A program made the position numbers and the translations under genes. Below, one piece after another: positions 7,917 to 19,482 of a stretch of DNA of 64,000 nucleotides. The stretch comes from an uncultured Ruminococcus sp. GTDB lineage: Bacteria > Bacillota > Clostridia > Oscillospirales > Ruminococcaceae. Positions within the stretch are counted from its first letter, which is position 1; each line of letters begins with the position of its first letter. The stretch lies in NCBI GenBank assembly GCA_902788785.1, contig CADALT010000005.1:28929-92928 (forward strand), written 5' to 3'. The notes beneath the pieces are model-generated. The model was not told the origin of the DNA. It worked only from the letters and a program-made list of their open reading frames with translations, and searched no databases.

Positions 7917-10900
7917 TTAGTCTATCAGTGTTGGGAAAATCTTAGCATTGGTGTAGATAACATAATCACTGATGCTGCTGTTTTCGACAACCTTTTCCTG
8001 ATTGTTATCGTCGGTGTAGACCAGTTCCGTTCTCAGCGTCACCATATAGTTTGCGTATTCATGGAAGTTTACACCTGTTTTAGCCTTGAAACCGATACCA
8101 ATACTGTAGATATTGTCCTCATTTTCACACTCTTCGATCGGGATCTTCACAACAAGCGATGAGGAATTTTCATCTATTTTATGTGTTTCTCCGTTGCCTC
8201 CTGTTCCATACTTTGAGCCGGATGTAATCAGAACTTGATTATCAAGATAGTTTAAAAGATTTGATATTTGCGCATACTCAACACCCGTTACAGTATCGTC
8301 TTCATATTTATCGGTCTTTTTACTCAGCGAGATCGTCAGCTTCAGTTCCTTAGCTTTTGCAAGATCTGTTTCTGAAATAGCCGATACGTTGTACTTAGCT
8401 TCCGTATTGATCGGCATATATTCATTCTGATAGCAATCGGGACTATAGCCGTTTATGCCCAGCCGTGACTGGTTCTTGCTCACCTTACCGATCTTGTCGA
8501 ACGCATCAGGTTCTGTTACAGAAGTGTAATCGAGCTTTGCAGCGTTTACCGATTCTCTGTAATAGTAGTGACCATCTGAGGCAAAAGGAACAGACATACT
8601 TGTATAGGCTAATCTGCTTTCATCATATGCAAGATTTGATGTTGCCGAAACATTTACACCTATCGTATTCTCTGAGCTTTTTTCAGGGAATTCAGCTTCG
8701 AGCTTGTTTTCATCGAAATCCATTTCAATGTAGGAAGACACCACTAAGGGCTGCCTATTATTCGAAGCTGTAATTAGGTCGCTCATTATATTAGCAGTTT
8801 CAATATTCAGATAATTTGTCTGAAGGTCTTTCTTAAGCACTGGATCACTGTTTTCATCAGCCTTTGAACCTATACTGTAGGTTGCTTTGATTCTGGTCGT
8901 ATCATCGCTGTCTCCAAGACCTATGATATCATTATATACTCCCGACTCTGTGTATCTGTTCAAGGTAAGGTCAAATGAATGATACAGATTTTTACCGACG
9001 AGATGCGATCTTGCGTTTACATTGTTGATAGTTATAGAAGTGGAAGCCTCTACAGATATCTTCTTATTTGTAGCATTGACTTGCTGATCTTCCGGAGCAA
9101 CGCTCATCCTGTTTATTGTATTCTGAGTATACAGGTCTGCAACAAGAACATTATATATATTTTTGCAGTTGACCGTAGCAGTCTTTCGACCCGTCAGCTC
9201 TGTCGGACTGTAGATCGTATAGTAGTACAGTTCATTATTATAGTCTGCTTCTTTGGGAACATACATACTGATGTAGTAATCCTCATTAACGTTTTCATTA
9301 ATAGAAAGATCACTGTCTCCATTTCCTTCGGGAGTATATTTGTAATAATGAACTTTATTGCTGTTATCTATCCTGTAAACATCGTACTTGGTAGTCGGTG
9401 TTGCCTCTACAAGTTCAGTAACATCTTTGTATAACCCGGTATTATCGTTATTTTTTGAATAATTGATGTATCTTGCTATAACAGCCTTCAGGTCCTGCAC
9501 CTTAAAATTATCCGCTCCATCTTTGAACTTATTAAGATCAATTTTCCAACAAGCTTTGCCATCAGATTTATTATAAGTATCAAAGTCCTCGGCATGAGCA
9601 TAATACTCTTTATCTCCGTTTCCATTTGGGTCGATAAGCACCATAAATGTACCGTCCGGCAATCGTGCCTCTGTATTTCCTCCTGCCTGTTGAGTATCAA
9701 AGTTCACATATTTTTCATGATTCCAATCCAAATTTCCTCCCTGGAGCAAAGCGTTAAGATCGCCATAATTATAGGTGAATCGGATGTACTGTGTCACCCA
9801 TGTCTCAAGGCTGTCGATGTGTGTTTGGTTTTCTGTAGTATCCATCAATGACGAATATTCGTTTGAAGGAGTACCTTCGATGTATGAAACAGAACCCGAA
9901 CCAGTCTTTACTGCCGAGTAGAAATCAACCTCCATCTGCTTTATTGTGTACACCGGAACATAAAGGTGATATGCTATTTTGCTTGTATTAAACGGATCCT
10001 TGAATTGAACGTCAACGAGGGTAAATGTATCTGTAGTATTGTTTGAATCAGCGTAGCTGCCATTCAGATCAAATTTTCCGCCCGAGAAAGTCAAACCATG
10101 ATTTGTAGTATTGTCTATTACAAAATCAGTTCCGTTAAACTTACAAGTCTTAATATCTATCGAATAATATATACTTGTAGTTGTGTAATCCGTAGCGGTA
10201 TTCGTAACAAGCTGAATATAGCTGTTAATAAGAGCAGTTGTTTCGTCCTCGGTTTGATTAGCAATTACTACTACAGCAAAGTCTTTAACGTTGCTTGAGG
10301 GTAACTCGCCTTTCTCGGTTCTATAGGTCGAGATTTTATCTCCATCAGTTCCGGGTAAGACATTAAGATAATCTTCGATCTTTTTACCGTCATAGAGCAC
10401 AGCGTTCTTATCGAATGTAGTATAGCGTCTTGTATTGGTTCTGTCGCTAAGATCAGCATATATCTTAGCTGCCATAGTTTTGTCAGCCGTCTTTCCGCTG
10501 AAACCAGTAACACTACTGCCATACAACGCCGCTCCATCACCGGAGATGATCTCATTTGCACCTATGTCAGACTGAGGATTGATGTTCACATAGGGGTATT
10601 TTGGCATTTCAACGTGTGTTGAAGTACTATAATTGCTGAAGCCCGAAATGTCTGTTGGATACTCAGTAGAGCTTACCCCTGTTTCGCTGTCGGTCGTTTG
10701 TGTGCCGTTACATTTACCAGTGTAATCGGCGAAGACGAAGGAGGCGTTTGAGAAGTTTGTTCTATTACCAACATTCTGAGTAAAGTTACCTCCATAGACT
10801 GTCATTCCTGAAAATTGAATCGAAGTATTGTTATCGTCAGAAGCAACATTTCCAATCCAAGCTCCTTTTCTGTTTGAACTTGGACTTGTAACATTGTAAA

Positions 10901-13900
10901 GCTTGATATTGTAACCTAATATCTTGTTTTCGTCGTGTTTTTTTATACCGCCAATAATACCGCCTGCATAATCCACACTACCGGATTGACCTATAATACA
11001 GTTCTCCACTGAACTATCATGGATATAGCAAGTAATGCTATTATTATTTGCTCGACAATAACCAATGAAGCCACCTGAGTAGCCGTCTTTTGCAGAACTT
11101 ATGGTATAGTTTGATACTTTACTGTCAACAATACGAATGTTATAATCATCGCCATTTCTTGTCTGTACAAACGCCCACGCAATAAATCCGCCAGCATAAG
11201 TTTTAGCTGTAATTGTATTATTAACGGTGTTATTTCCAATCAATGAACAATTGATTATTTCAATCTTATATGGATTATAGTTTTTATACTCCCACTTACC
11301 GCCATATAAACCACCTGCACATTGACCAGCAATATTTATGTTTTCTATAGTGCAATTCTTAAAAACTGCCAAACAGTCAGTATCACCGTCAGTAGATGGT
11401 TGCATAGCTCCTACTATACCTCCTACAAAGGATGTACCACTATTCAACCCAATCGTAACAGCAGAATCATATGAACAGATTTTCATATCATAAGCTTGGC
11501 AGCCATTGCCTGCATATCCAACCAAGCCTCCTGATGCCACACGATAATCCCCAGTTGAAACTCCAAAACCATATGATTTTATTTTAACTGTTGAAAACTT
11601 AGTAATATCACTGTTATTTTCCTTTTGGGAAGTGCCATAAACAATGGCAGCGCCCTCGTGAACCTTACCAACAAAGCAACCCATAGCATTTCTAGTCTTT
11701 TTGGCATCAGTATCACCATAATAGGCAGATGACATTTTAACAGAGATATTATTTGCACTACACTCAGTAATAGTTATTTTTTTTGTCTTTGAACGCATTC
11801 CAGAATATGCCAATAGTCCACCCACAAAGTTATCACCGCACAAAGAAAGATTATCAAGTGTGATTTTATTAAACGATATCCCTTGCTGATGGCTTGCATC
11901 GTTGTCTGCAGCACCTCGGCTCCATCCAACAACGCCACTAACACTCAACCAAGACGCCTTAGCACCCGAAGCAGTAAATACCTCTTCCTGTCCGCTATCC
12001 TTATATGTATTGCTATACATTTCTGTATTCACAGATCCAGTTAGCACAAAGTTACTGATTGTATTGGTAGCATCTTTTGAAATAATACTATCAAATAATC
12101 CGATACCGTGGTTGTCAGTATTGGTATTTGTACTATAAGTTCCGGTATTTGACTTTACTTCTTGGTTTGTGCCTTTATGCATGACATCGAAATAATTATC
12201 TGATTTAAATTTATTCAGATAAATATCCTCATCAATCATACAATTATTGCCGTTAAAAACATCCACTTTCATGCTGAATTTATTATTTAGCAGTGTTGAC
12301 TCGCAATCATAATTTCCTACACTACCAATCCCTCTGAAACTATCAGGAAGCTGATAGGTATAGGAGTCTACAGAATAGGTTGCCTTTCCGGTCAGGTAAA
12401 TATCATAATATCCTAAAGTGCTTGTTACACAGCGTGCATTATGATTTGTGCAGTAGCGATCAATAATATATGGCGTAGCAGAGTTTGCCGTTGTATCATT
12501 GCTTGCGAGCACAAAATCAGAATCTGTATTATCAGTTGCTGAGCCAACATTAGTATAGTCTGCATTACGGCTCATACCGTAAACAGTGTCTACGTTGTTT
12601 ATTTTGTTTGTGCCATAAGAGAGCGAATTGGCATAATCTCCGCTTGCTCCCTGAGCTGTTCCGGCACAAGACTGTGTGATAAGCGAGAGAATAAAGAAAG
12701 CCTGAGAATTTGGAATATTGATTGTTCCATCAGAAGATGCGCTTGCAGGAACCGCACTAACATCCAGTTTGTTTGTTTCATTCTTGTTTATGTCTGCTAT
12801 CGAATAATGCTTTGTGCCGTTTTTCAGGGTATGCTGAATAGTGGCTGCTGATCTTGCAGTTCTTCCCTCATCGTGATATTTGCCGTCCTCGGTAACGGAG
12901 AACTGCTGAACCTTTTTTCCGTCAGCATCAAGAGCATTGCCACCTGTTTCGTTGACAGCATAACCGTTTATAACACGACCTACTATCGGGTTGACATAGA
13001 TAGCCGCCCAGTCCTCCGGCTTATCATTATCAGCAAGATTTTCGGTTTTGCCCATATAGATAACATTCAGCCTTGTTTTTGAAACGGTGGTCTTTAGTGC
13101 GTCCATATTCTTGAAGATCAGTCCGCCGAACACGACCACGCCAACATAGCCGCCGACAGGCACGATCGTTCCACTGCCGTTAGTGCCTGTGAGAGTGACC
13201 TTTTTGTCGCTTGCGAATTTCACATAGCTGTTGTCGATGATGTTGTCGCCGCCCATGATCTCGCCGATGATGCCGCCGTAATATTTGCACTGTGAAGCAT
13301 AACCAAAGTAAGCATTGTTATATCCGTTAGTGCCCTGATCCAAAGAAATATCAGCGCCTACCTCTATAATGATATCCTTGACGACACAGCCGTTGGAGAC
13401 TTTGATAAAAGGATTGCTACTGTTATTAGTGATAGTATATTTCGGAGAACCGTCCGAATTTTTCTCACCTACAATAACACCACGGAATGCAAGATTAGCC
13501 TCTAAACCGCCAAGACCGACAAATCCGGTAGATATATCGCCAGAAAGCTTGATATCACCATCTATTTTGTAATATGCATTTGCAAGATAATACTGAACAT
13601 TTTTAATCTCCCATGAAATGCTTCCATTTTCATAAGCAGTTTTTCCACTATTCGGAGCAAAATCGGCATGATAGCCAGTGCCTTCCTTATCTGTACACCA
13701 ACGTGAACCGGAGGCATTTTCGGCAATATTATCAAAATTATCCTTAGCTTTTGGAAGTGTTATCTTTGAAAGCTCATCGGTTGACCCTGTGGAAATGAAT
13801 CTTGCCACAGCTGTGAGCTGTTTACCGTCATTTATCACATAGGGATCATTATACGTTCCACAGCCTTCGGTAAGTCCATCCGCAGTCACGTTTACTTTTA

Positions 13901-16900
13901 ATTCTCTGTAGTAGATACTATTAGCCTGTGAAGCAGTAAAGGGTTCAGCGACATAAGGAAGAAAGCCCGTGCCGAAATCATAGGCAGAGTTGCTATGCCA
14001 ATTTACTGGATGTGTATAATAGCTGCTTCCATCATATTTCTGTTCCAGTTTTTGATACTCTTTAGAATCCTTTACCTCTTTACCATAGGTGACCCACCTT
14101 TCACCATCAGTGCCATCTGAACCCCAGTCCTCGTTTTCGGAATAATAGTATTTCAGTTGTGCTTTATCATCAGTTTTGATAGAAGCAAGAAGTGTAGAGG
14201 TGCTGAAGATCGAACGGGTGGTACCGTATGCTTTATTCAAAGCTGTATTGGCTGTACTGTCAGAAAGCGCATTCGTCCTTGAATCCAGCTTTATTTTTGA
14301 AAATTCAATATTAAGATTTGCACCTGAAGCTGCGCCAAGCAAACTCTTTGCAACGATCGTATCAGACTCATAATTTTTTGTACTTATACCTTCAAGATAT
14401 ATCTTTATATCATCTTTTGAATCAACACTGTTTATCCTTGTAATGTTATTTACAAGAAGATAGCCATCGCTATAATCTCTATTCTGAGTAGTTTTAGCTA
14501 CCAGTTCATCCAGAACCAGTTTACTGTCAGAAGATGATATAATACTTCCGTTTGATGTTTTGCTGACCAAAACACCTGAAACAGAAGCATTGCTAAGCTC
14601 AAGAAAATTGCCCTTAAAGGTGTTAGTCCCACTGATCGTTATTGTATTTGCATTTGACAGATTAGTAAACAGACCCGAGTGCATAAGATAGTGCTGATTT
14701 TCAACTCCGGGATCACGCACATAACTGTCATTCGGATTATACGTGCCAAATTTACTTTCTGCATCATATACTCCACTGTAATCCATAGTCAGGTTCAGAC
14801 CGCTGATATTATAACTATTTGCATTAATCGGATAAAACGACAGTCCTTCCAGATCGGCATTACCGCTGAGAGTAGTATTCAAGGTTGTACCAAAATCGTG
14901 AGTTTCAGTATGTACAAATTCTCCGTTTATATCTGAATGGGCATACTTACTCAAGCTCCACAGAACCAGATTCTGCCCGGCGTCCGAGGAACTCATCTTA
15001 TCCACATTATAATAGTATCTTGCATTAGAATTTGCCTTCAAATCATCAGAAACACTCATTTTGTTCTGATAAGTTCCTGTTGTTTTGAAATTGGCATTGT
15101 TAGTATCTCTGCTCTCATTCATATTGATAGAGATAACACCTGCACCGCCGTTTATCACATTTGGAGCAGAGTATGCTGCGATCTCATCAAATATTCCTGT
15201 AGCTTGTTCGGGCGCAGTTGTTCCGTTAAGGCTGTAGCCTGCATTCAGTACATCAAGATAAAGCGCACCTGTCACTTCGTTCTTGTCATTTAATGAATAT
15301 GCCTTGTTGACGATCATACCAAGCGAAGTTGTGCCGCCTGCGGACATAGTAAGCCCGTTGATCGAAAGGCTGTCAACTTTCATCTTACCGGTTGAGCTGT
15401 ACAGCATAACGCCAACATTTCCTGCTGTTTTGTTATTTGCCGTATTATTTATAGTACCGTTTGTCACGGTCACACCATTTACATTCGTTGTGGTATTCAG
15501 CCACGCATAGCCGAGGAATCCGCCGCCGTTCGTGCTTGCAGCATTGCCGATTGTACAGTTGCTGATCTCAAGGTTATTGATGTTTACCTGACGTTTTGCG
15601 TAGCTACCTGCATTTGTGATATATCCTATAAGTCCGCCGCTGTCGCTGTTTGCGCCTACATTAGTGATATCCGATATATCAGTAGTCAGACTGTTTGTCA
15701 GCTTATTAGCATTATCGCCCTTTGTACCGATTTTTACTGTAAACTCACCGGCTGTGATCTTGCCGATAGCACCGCCGTATACATTCCAGCTCTCATGAGA
15801 ACCTTTGAGGTTGAATGTTGCACCGATAGAGCTGACACCATTTATTGTAATAGTTCCTTTTGTGCCGACAAAGCCTATATATCCGCCGATATTCTTGCCT
15901 TCGTCTGAAACAGAAACCTTTGCGCTTTCATTATAGTTGACGGTCTCTTTGGCAATAACATTTGTAAGCGTGATATCTCCGTTGTTGCGTGAGGCGATTC
16001 CGCCGATATTCATTCCGTCAACGCAGTTGCTTACATTGATCGTTCCTGCGATAGTGAGGTCTTCTACTGTTCCTGCAAGAACAGCAAACAGACCGTTGTG
16101 CTGATGACGGTATATCTGACCGACGCCCTCACTGTTTGTAGACGCATTTACTCCGTTGCCATATTTTTCACCTATCGCAAGTGTTATAGTATGACCATTT
16201 CCGTCAAAAGTTCCGGTGAAGCTGTCGATAGAATTTACAGCACCGCCGTCACGCATAAAGCCCGTTATACCTGTCCCTGCAAGAGAAATATCTGCACTTA
16301 AAGACAGACCTGTTCCGAGCAGATAAGAACGTGTATTGTTTCCGCTTGTGAATTTCAGACAATCATAATCGCCGCCCTGATTGAGCTGAATATTGAGAGC
16401 CGTCTTTGCAAAGTCAGCAGCCGATCCCATAGAAGTTTCGGCAGCCTTTAAAGTCACGGTATGTGCTGTACTGTCAACTGTAACGATATCCGATTCAGCA
16501 ACACGCACTACCTCGCCCCATGTGCCGAGATCATCGGTCATAGCACCGTTTGAACGGTTGAATGTCCAGCCGCTTGCAGCATAGGTGAGCACGTTGTTAT
16601 TGTCACCCACAAGCTGACCGCAGTTTGTGGCACTTGCAGGCTTGGCATTTGTCATTGTGGTAGTTCCGCTAAGGCGAAGTACACCGTTATTGAACAGACC
16701 GACAACGCCGCCGCCCTTAAAATTCTCACTGCCTGTGTTCAGTGTGAAGTTTTCGAGGTCAACGAACACGCCACGATCTGCCGATGTTGCACCGACAAGA
16801 CCGCCGAAATAGTTAGCCTTTGTTGTTCCCGATGCAGTAACACTCATGGTACCGGTAGTCTGCACATAAGCCGCAGGATCAACAATACCTATTGCTCCGC

Positions 16901-18308
16901 CAAAAGCACTGTAGGTCGCATTTGCGGTTGCTGTCAGTGTCAATCCATCAAATACCAGACTGTTCGAAAGGGCATTTGTTGTATACTTACCAGCGATACC
17001 GCCGAAATAGCCATCTGTATTGCCAGTTGTTCCCGAATTGACGGTAAGAGTTCCTGCACCGGTGTTCTTGACAGTAAGCGCTGTACTGTTTTCAAGCACA
17101 CCGAAAACACCGCCGCAGAACTGACCATCTACGGTAGCTGTATTATTATAATCTATCAGATCAAATTCGGTCTCAGAGTTGGTATAGTGACCGAACAGAC
17201 CGCCTGCACCTGCATCACTTGTAATGCTTCCGCTTACAGGAATAGCAGAACCGGTCTGATTGGTGATCGTTGCCTGTGAGGTCAGCTCACCGACAAGACC
17301 GCCTGCATAAGCAGATGTTGACTCGGCACTTAGTGATACCGACGGCATAGTTTTGACAGTCAGACTTGCATTGTCGATCATAGTGCCTACAAGACCGCCC
17401 GCATTGCCGCCTGATGAAGTGATACTGTGAGCGCTTGTGGCAGAATAAGTCAGTTCAATGGACGAGCCGTCCTTCATCGTTCCGCAGATCTCGCCAACAG
17501 AGGAAACAGAAGCTAAATTAGCTGATGATTCGTTGGTGTAATCAAGCTTTACCGAAGCTCCGCTTTCGATCTCGCCTATAACGCCTGAATATGAGTTACT
17601 GCTTGCCGAAGACAATGTAACTTTCCAATCTGCCGTTCCGCCATTATGTACCACCTGATCTGCGAGCAGCGGCAAAGATTCCCCATCAGGCACATCTGAT
17701 AATCTGACGAGAATAAGCTCTATTTGCTGATTAGTCGCATCACTCTGCAATTGGACTGAATCCGTAACAGCACCAAAGAACGCCCTGTGTGCCTTAATAG
17801 TAAATGATTCATTGCCGCTAAATTTAACTGTACCGTCAAACGGAATTGATGGGGTACCAAGTCCCTCATAGGTATTTGGTATAGTTCCACGAACACCTGA
17901 TTCATCGTTTGTAAGAGAGAGATCAAGTTCATCATTCTTATGCCTGTCTGCAAATCCATCGTTATATTTATAATGCCAGCAATAATCAAGAAACCAGGTA
18001 ATGTTAGGGAATGTGATAGAATAATTATTTGTATCCGAATTATAACTGACATAAGCATTATCATTTTCAAATTCCGAAGATTGTTTTGTCACTGTATACG
18101 GCTCAGCATCCAGCTTGAGAGCATTTACCTGTGTCAGTTCGTCCGTTGTTACTTCATCGACTGCATCGACTGCCTTTGCATTCAGTGAGACCAAAGGCAA
18201 TACTCTATCAGATAAACCTCCCAGCGGAACTGCATTAGCCATAATAGCAAAAGCAGTAGTGAAGCTTATGATCCTCTGCTTTGCTTTTTTATTGAAAGAT
18301 AATTTCAT
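7917..18308 (-). CDS. Giant secreted GLUG-repeat surface protein
   Basis: 3,463 residues. An extended signal peptide is present (basic start MKLSFNKKAKQR, hydrophobic core at about 13-33, probable cleavage after NAKA near 46). The body contains at least 23 GGxxG modules of the GLUG type: eight in about residues 300-545 (AGGLVGTM, AGGLVGEL, CGGVFGVL), five at about 765-935, two at about 1680-1720 and eight at about 2160-2455. Such modules normally build beta-solenoid adhesin stalks. The last 900 residues lack them and look like beta-sandwich material rich in Asn, Asp and Tyr. No LPxTG motif or C-terminal membrane helix is visible, so it is not sortase-anchored by sequence; attachment may use the neighbouring fibre proteins. 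It is the last gene of the operon starting at 21347. Confidence 0.85.
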   Translation of the reverse strand: MKLSFNKKAKQRIISFTTAFAIMANAVPLGGLSDRVLPLVSLNAKAVDAVDEVTTDELTQVNALKLDAEPYTVTKQSSEFENDNAYVSYNSDTNNYSITFPNITWFLDYCWHYKYNDGFADRHKNDELDLSLTNDESGVRGTIPNTYEGLGTPSIPFDGTVKFSGNESFTIKAHRAFFGAVTDSVQLQSDATNQQIELILVRLSDVPDGESLPLLADQVVHNGGTADWKVTLSSASSNSYSGVIGEIESGASVKLDYTNESSANLASVSSVGEICGTMKDGSSIELTYSATSAHSITSSGGNAGGLVGTMIDNASLTVKTMPSVSLSAESTSAYAGGLVGELTSQATITNQTGSAIPVSGSITSDAGAGGLFGHYTNSETEFDLIDYNNTATVDGQFCGGVFGVLENSTALTVKNTGAGTLTVNSGTTGNTDGYFGGIAGKYTTNALSNSLVFDGLTLTATANATYSAFGGAIGIVDPAAYVQTTGTMSVTASGTTKANYFGGLVGATSADRGVFVDLENFTLNTGSENFKGGGVVGLFNNGVLRLSGTTTMTNAKPASATNCGQLVGDNNNVLTYAASGWTFNRSNGAMTDDLGTWGEVVRVAESDIVTVDSTAHTVTLKAAETSMGSAADFAKTALNIQLNQGGDYDCLKFTSGNNTRSYLLGTGLSLSADISLAGTGITGFMRDGGAVNSIDSFTGTFDGNGHTITLAIGEKYGNGVNASTNSEGVGQIYRHQHNGLFAVLAGTVEDLTIAGTINVSNCVDGMNIGGIASRNNGDITLTNVIAKETVNYNESAKVSVSDEGKNIGGYIGFVGTKGTITINGVSSIGATFNLKGSHESWNVYGGAIGKITAGEFTVKIGTKGDNANKLTNSLTTDISDITNVGANSDSGGLIGYITNAGSYAKRQVNINNLEISNCTIGNAASTNGGGFLGYAWLNTTTNVNGVTVTNGTINNTANNKTAGNVGVMLYSSTGKMKVDSLSINGLTMSAGGTTSLGMIVNKAYSLNDKNEVTGALYLDVLNAGYSLNGTTAPEQATGIFDEIAAYSAPNVINGGAGVISINMNESRDTNNANFKTTGTYQNKMSVSDDLKANSNARYYYNVDKMSSSDAGQNLVLWSLSKYAHSDINGEFVHTETHDFGTTLNTTLSGNADLEGLSFYPINANSYNISGLNLTMDYSGVYDAESKFGTYNPNDSYVRDPGVENQHYLMHSGLFTNLSNANTITISGTNTFKGNFLELSNASVSGVLVSKTSNGSIISSSDSKLVLDELVAKTTQNRDYSDGYLLVNNITRINSVDSKDDIKIYLEGISTKNYESDTIVAKSLLGAASGANLNIEFSKIKLDSRTNALSDSTANTALNKAYGTTRSIFSTSTLLASIKTDDKAQLKYYYSENEDWGSDGTDGERWVTYGKEVKDSKEYQKLEQKYDGSSYYTHPVNWHSNSAYDFGTGFLPYVAEPFTASQANSIYYRELKVNVTADGLTEGCGTYNDPYVINDGKQLTAVARFISTGSTDELSKITLPKAKDNFDNIAENASGSRWCTDKEGTGYHADFAPNSGKTAYENGSISWEIKNVQYYLANAYYKIDGDIKLSGDISTGFVGLGGLEANLAFRGVIVGEKNSDGSPKYTITNNSSNPFIKVSNGCVVKDIIIEVGADISLDQGTNGYNNAYFGYASQCKYYGGIIGEIMGGDNIIDNSYVKFASDKKVTLTGTNGSGTIVPVGGYVGVVVFGGLIFKNMDALKTTVSKTRLNVIYMGKTENLADNDKPEDWAAIYVNPIVGRVINGYAVNETGGNALDADGKKVQQFSVTEDGKYHDEGRTARSAATIQHTLKNGTKHYSIADINKNETNKLDVSAVPASASSDGTINIPNSQAFFILSLITQSCAGTAQGASGDYANSLSYGTNKINNVDTVYGMSRNADYTNVGSATDNTDSDFVLASNDTTANSATPYIIDRYCTNHNARCVTSTLGYYDIYLTGKATYSVDSYTYQLPDSFRGIGSVGNYDCESTLLNNKFSMKVDVFNGNNCMIDEDIYLNKFKSDNYFDVMHKGTNQEVKSNTGTYSTNTNTDNHGIGLFDSIISKDATNTISNFVLTGSVNTEMYSNTYKDSGQEEVFTASGAKASWLSVSGVVGWSRGAADNDASHQQGISFNKITLDNLSLCGDNFVGGLLAYSGMRSKTKKITITECSANNISVKMSSAYYGDTDAKKTRNAMGCFVGKVHEGAAIVYGTSQKENNSDITKFSTVKIKSYGFGVSTGDYRVASGGLVGYAGNGCQAYDMKICSYDSAVTIGLNSGTSFVGGIVGAMQPSTDGDTDCLAVFKNCTIENINIAGQCAGGLYGGKWEYKNYNPYKIEIINCSLIGNNTVNNTITAKTYAGGFIAWAFVQTRNGDDYNIRIVDSKVSNYTISSAKDGYSGGFIGYCRANNNSITCYIHDSSVENCIIGQSGSVDYAGGIIGGIKKHDENKILGYNIKLYNVTSPSSNRKGAWIGNVASDDNNTSIQFSGMTVYGGNFTQNVGNRTNFSNASFVFADYTGKCNGTQTTDSETGVSSTEYPTDISGFSNYSTSTHVEMPKYPYVNINPQSDIGANEIISGDGAALYGSSVTGFSGKTADKTMAAKIYADLSDRTNTRRYTTFDKNAVLYDGKKIEDYLNVLPGTDGDKISTYRTEKGELPSSNVKDFAVVVIANQTEDETTALINSYIQLVTNTATDYTTTSIYYSIDIKTCKFNGTDFVIDNTTNHGLTFSGGKFDLNGSYADSNNTTDTFTLVDVQFKDPFNTSKIAYHLYVPVYTIKQMEVDFYSAVKTGSGSVSYIEGTPSNEYSSLMDTTENQTHIDSLETWVTQYIRFTYNYGDLNALLQGGNLDWNHEKYVNFDTQQAGGNTEARLPDGTFMVLIDPNGNGDKEYYAHAEDFDTYNKSDGKACWKIDLNKFKDGADNFKVQDLKAVIARYINYSKNNDNTGLYKDVTELVEATPTTKYDVYRIDNSNKVHYYKYTPEGNGDSDLSINENVNEDYYISMYVPKEADYNNELYYYTIYSPTELTGRKTATVNCKNIYNVLVADLYTQNTINRMSVAPEDQQVNATNKKISVEASTSITINNVNARSHLVGKNLYHSFDLTLNRYTESGVYNDIIGLGDSDDTTRIKATYSIGSKADENSDPVLKKDLQTNYLNIETANIMSDLITASNNRQPLVVSSYIEMDFDENKLEAEFPEKSSENTIGVNVSATSNLAYDESRLAYTSMSVPFASDGHYYYRESVNAAKLDYTSVTEPDAFDKIGKVSKNQSRLGINGYSPDCYQNEYMPINTEAKYNVSAISETDLAKAKELKLTISLSKKTDKYEDDTVTGVEYAQISNLLNYLDNQVLITSGSKYGTGGNGETHKIDENSSSLVVKIPIEECENEDNIYSIGIGFKAKTGVNFHEYANYMVTLRTELVYTDDNNQEKVVENSSISDYVIYTNAKIFPTLID

Positions 18309-18365
18309 AGTATCACCACTCTTGTAAAATTGAAAAGTTATATATGAGATACTGACCTATCATCG

Positions 18366-19463
18366 TTAATTTGATTGGTTAAAGTAACAGGCGATATAAT
18401 TTGTCGCTGCATTGTCTCCTGTATAGGAAACTCCGTTCAGAGAATTTGTTGCTGTCTTATACAGCTGAAGTTCATACCTGTTTTTACTATTATTGCCGGA
18501 ACCGACGCTAAGCGTGATCTTATTCCAGCCAACATATTTCCCATCATACTTTCCGCTGCCATACTGTGTATCAGAATTATCAATTTTTGTTGGCTCATTA
18601 TTATTGTCAACAAATGTGTTATTTGAAAGCTCTGTATCAAAGAAAAATTCATTTATCCTAAATTTTTGCGGATCCCATAAAATATCAACAGTTCCTGCAC
18701 CACTGCCTGTGATAACATAATTATAGAAGTCATAATCGACAGTAGCACAGTTTTCCTCTATAATCTTTCCTGTCCATGTAGCTGTATCTGTTACAGCTGC
18801 AGCACCATACAATCTTGTCTCGATAAGACTTAAATTGCTTGGCGCTGAAGGCTCTGCCCAGACATGGACATAAATATCTGTGTTTGCAGCATTGATCGAG
18901 GTCGGATCGATCTCTACCTTATACTTGTCAACAGACGAATGCTGAGCTGCGAGGGAATCGGCTGCGAGCATTACAGAAAAGCCGTTGCCAACAGTAAATT
19001 TATTCTCTGGTGCTGTAACCGTTCCGGTTGCATCGTCTTCGGTCTTGTATATGGAGTATTTTGTTGCTTTATTTAAATAATCTGTATATTTCGCACTTGA
19101 CTGATCAAGAGTATTAAGGTATGTTACCAGCTTTGTATAATTATCTCCCTGCTTGATCTGAAGCTCGGCGTGAAGTGTATAGCTGATAGTTGAAGGATTA
19201 TATATCGTCGGCTTATCCTGATCGAAGTTACATACTGTTACGCTGTATTCGGCAGAAGAAAGCCGCCTGCTCGAAATATCGGGACGCATACAGTTTGATG
19301 AGAACATCTCAACAGGTGCAGCCTGCGTTGAAACAACACGTTTTACCGAGGAAACCTCTGTATATACCGCATAGGTCACATAAATACCGCCTGACATAAG
19401 CAAAATGGCGATCAGCCATACTCTCGTCCAATGCTTTCTTAACGTTTTCAGTATTTTATTCAT
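18366..19463 (-). CDS. Membrane-leader surface protein, possible minor fibre component
   Basis: 365 residues from the ATG at 19463, which has GAGGTG six bases before it. After a basic stretch (KTLRKHWTR) comes one hydrophobic segment (about 16-35) ending in 'GGIYVTYAVYTEVSS', comparable to the YAWF cleavage site of the other proteins here but with YAVY. The mature part has no recognised domain; it is beta-rich, with two Cys near the N-terminus (NCMRPD, VTVCNF) that might pair. It lies 57 bp before the giant protein gene with no terminator between them. A role as companion or tip subunit is inference from position and leader type. Confidence 0.65.
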   Translation of the reverse strand: MNKILKTLRKHWTRVWLIAILLMSGGIYVTYAVYTEVSSVKRVVSTQAAPVEMFSSNCMRPDISSRRLSSAEYSVTVCNFDQDKPTIYNPSTISYTLHAELQIKQGDNYTKLVTYLNTLDQSSAKYTDYLNKATKYSIYKTEDDATGTVTAPENKFTVGNGFSVMLAADSLAAQHSSVDKYKVEIDPTSINAANTDIYVHVWAEPSAPSNLSLIETRLYGAAAVTDTATWTGKIIEENCATVDYDFYNYVITGSGAGTVDILWDPQKFRINEFFFDTELSNNTFVDNNNEPTKIDNSDTQYGSGKYDGKYVGWNKITLSVGSGNNSKNRYELQLYKTATNSLNGVSYTGDNAATNYIACYFNQSN

Positions 19464-19482
19464 GACCTTCACCTCGTTTTCA

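Noticed and set aside
7917-18308. Sortase anchoring of the giant protein
   Set aside because: No LPxTG-like motif, hydrophobic C-terminal helix or basic tail at the C-terminus.
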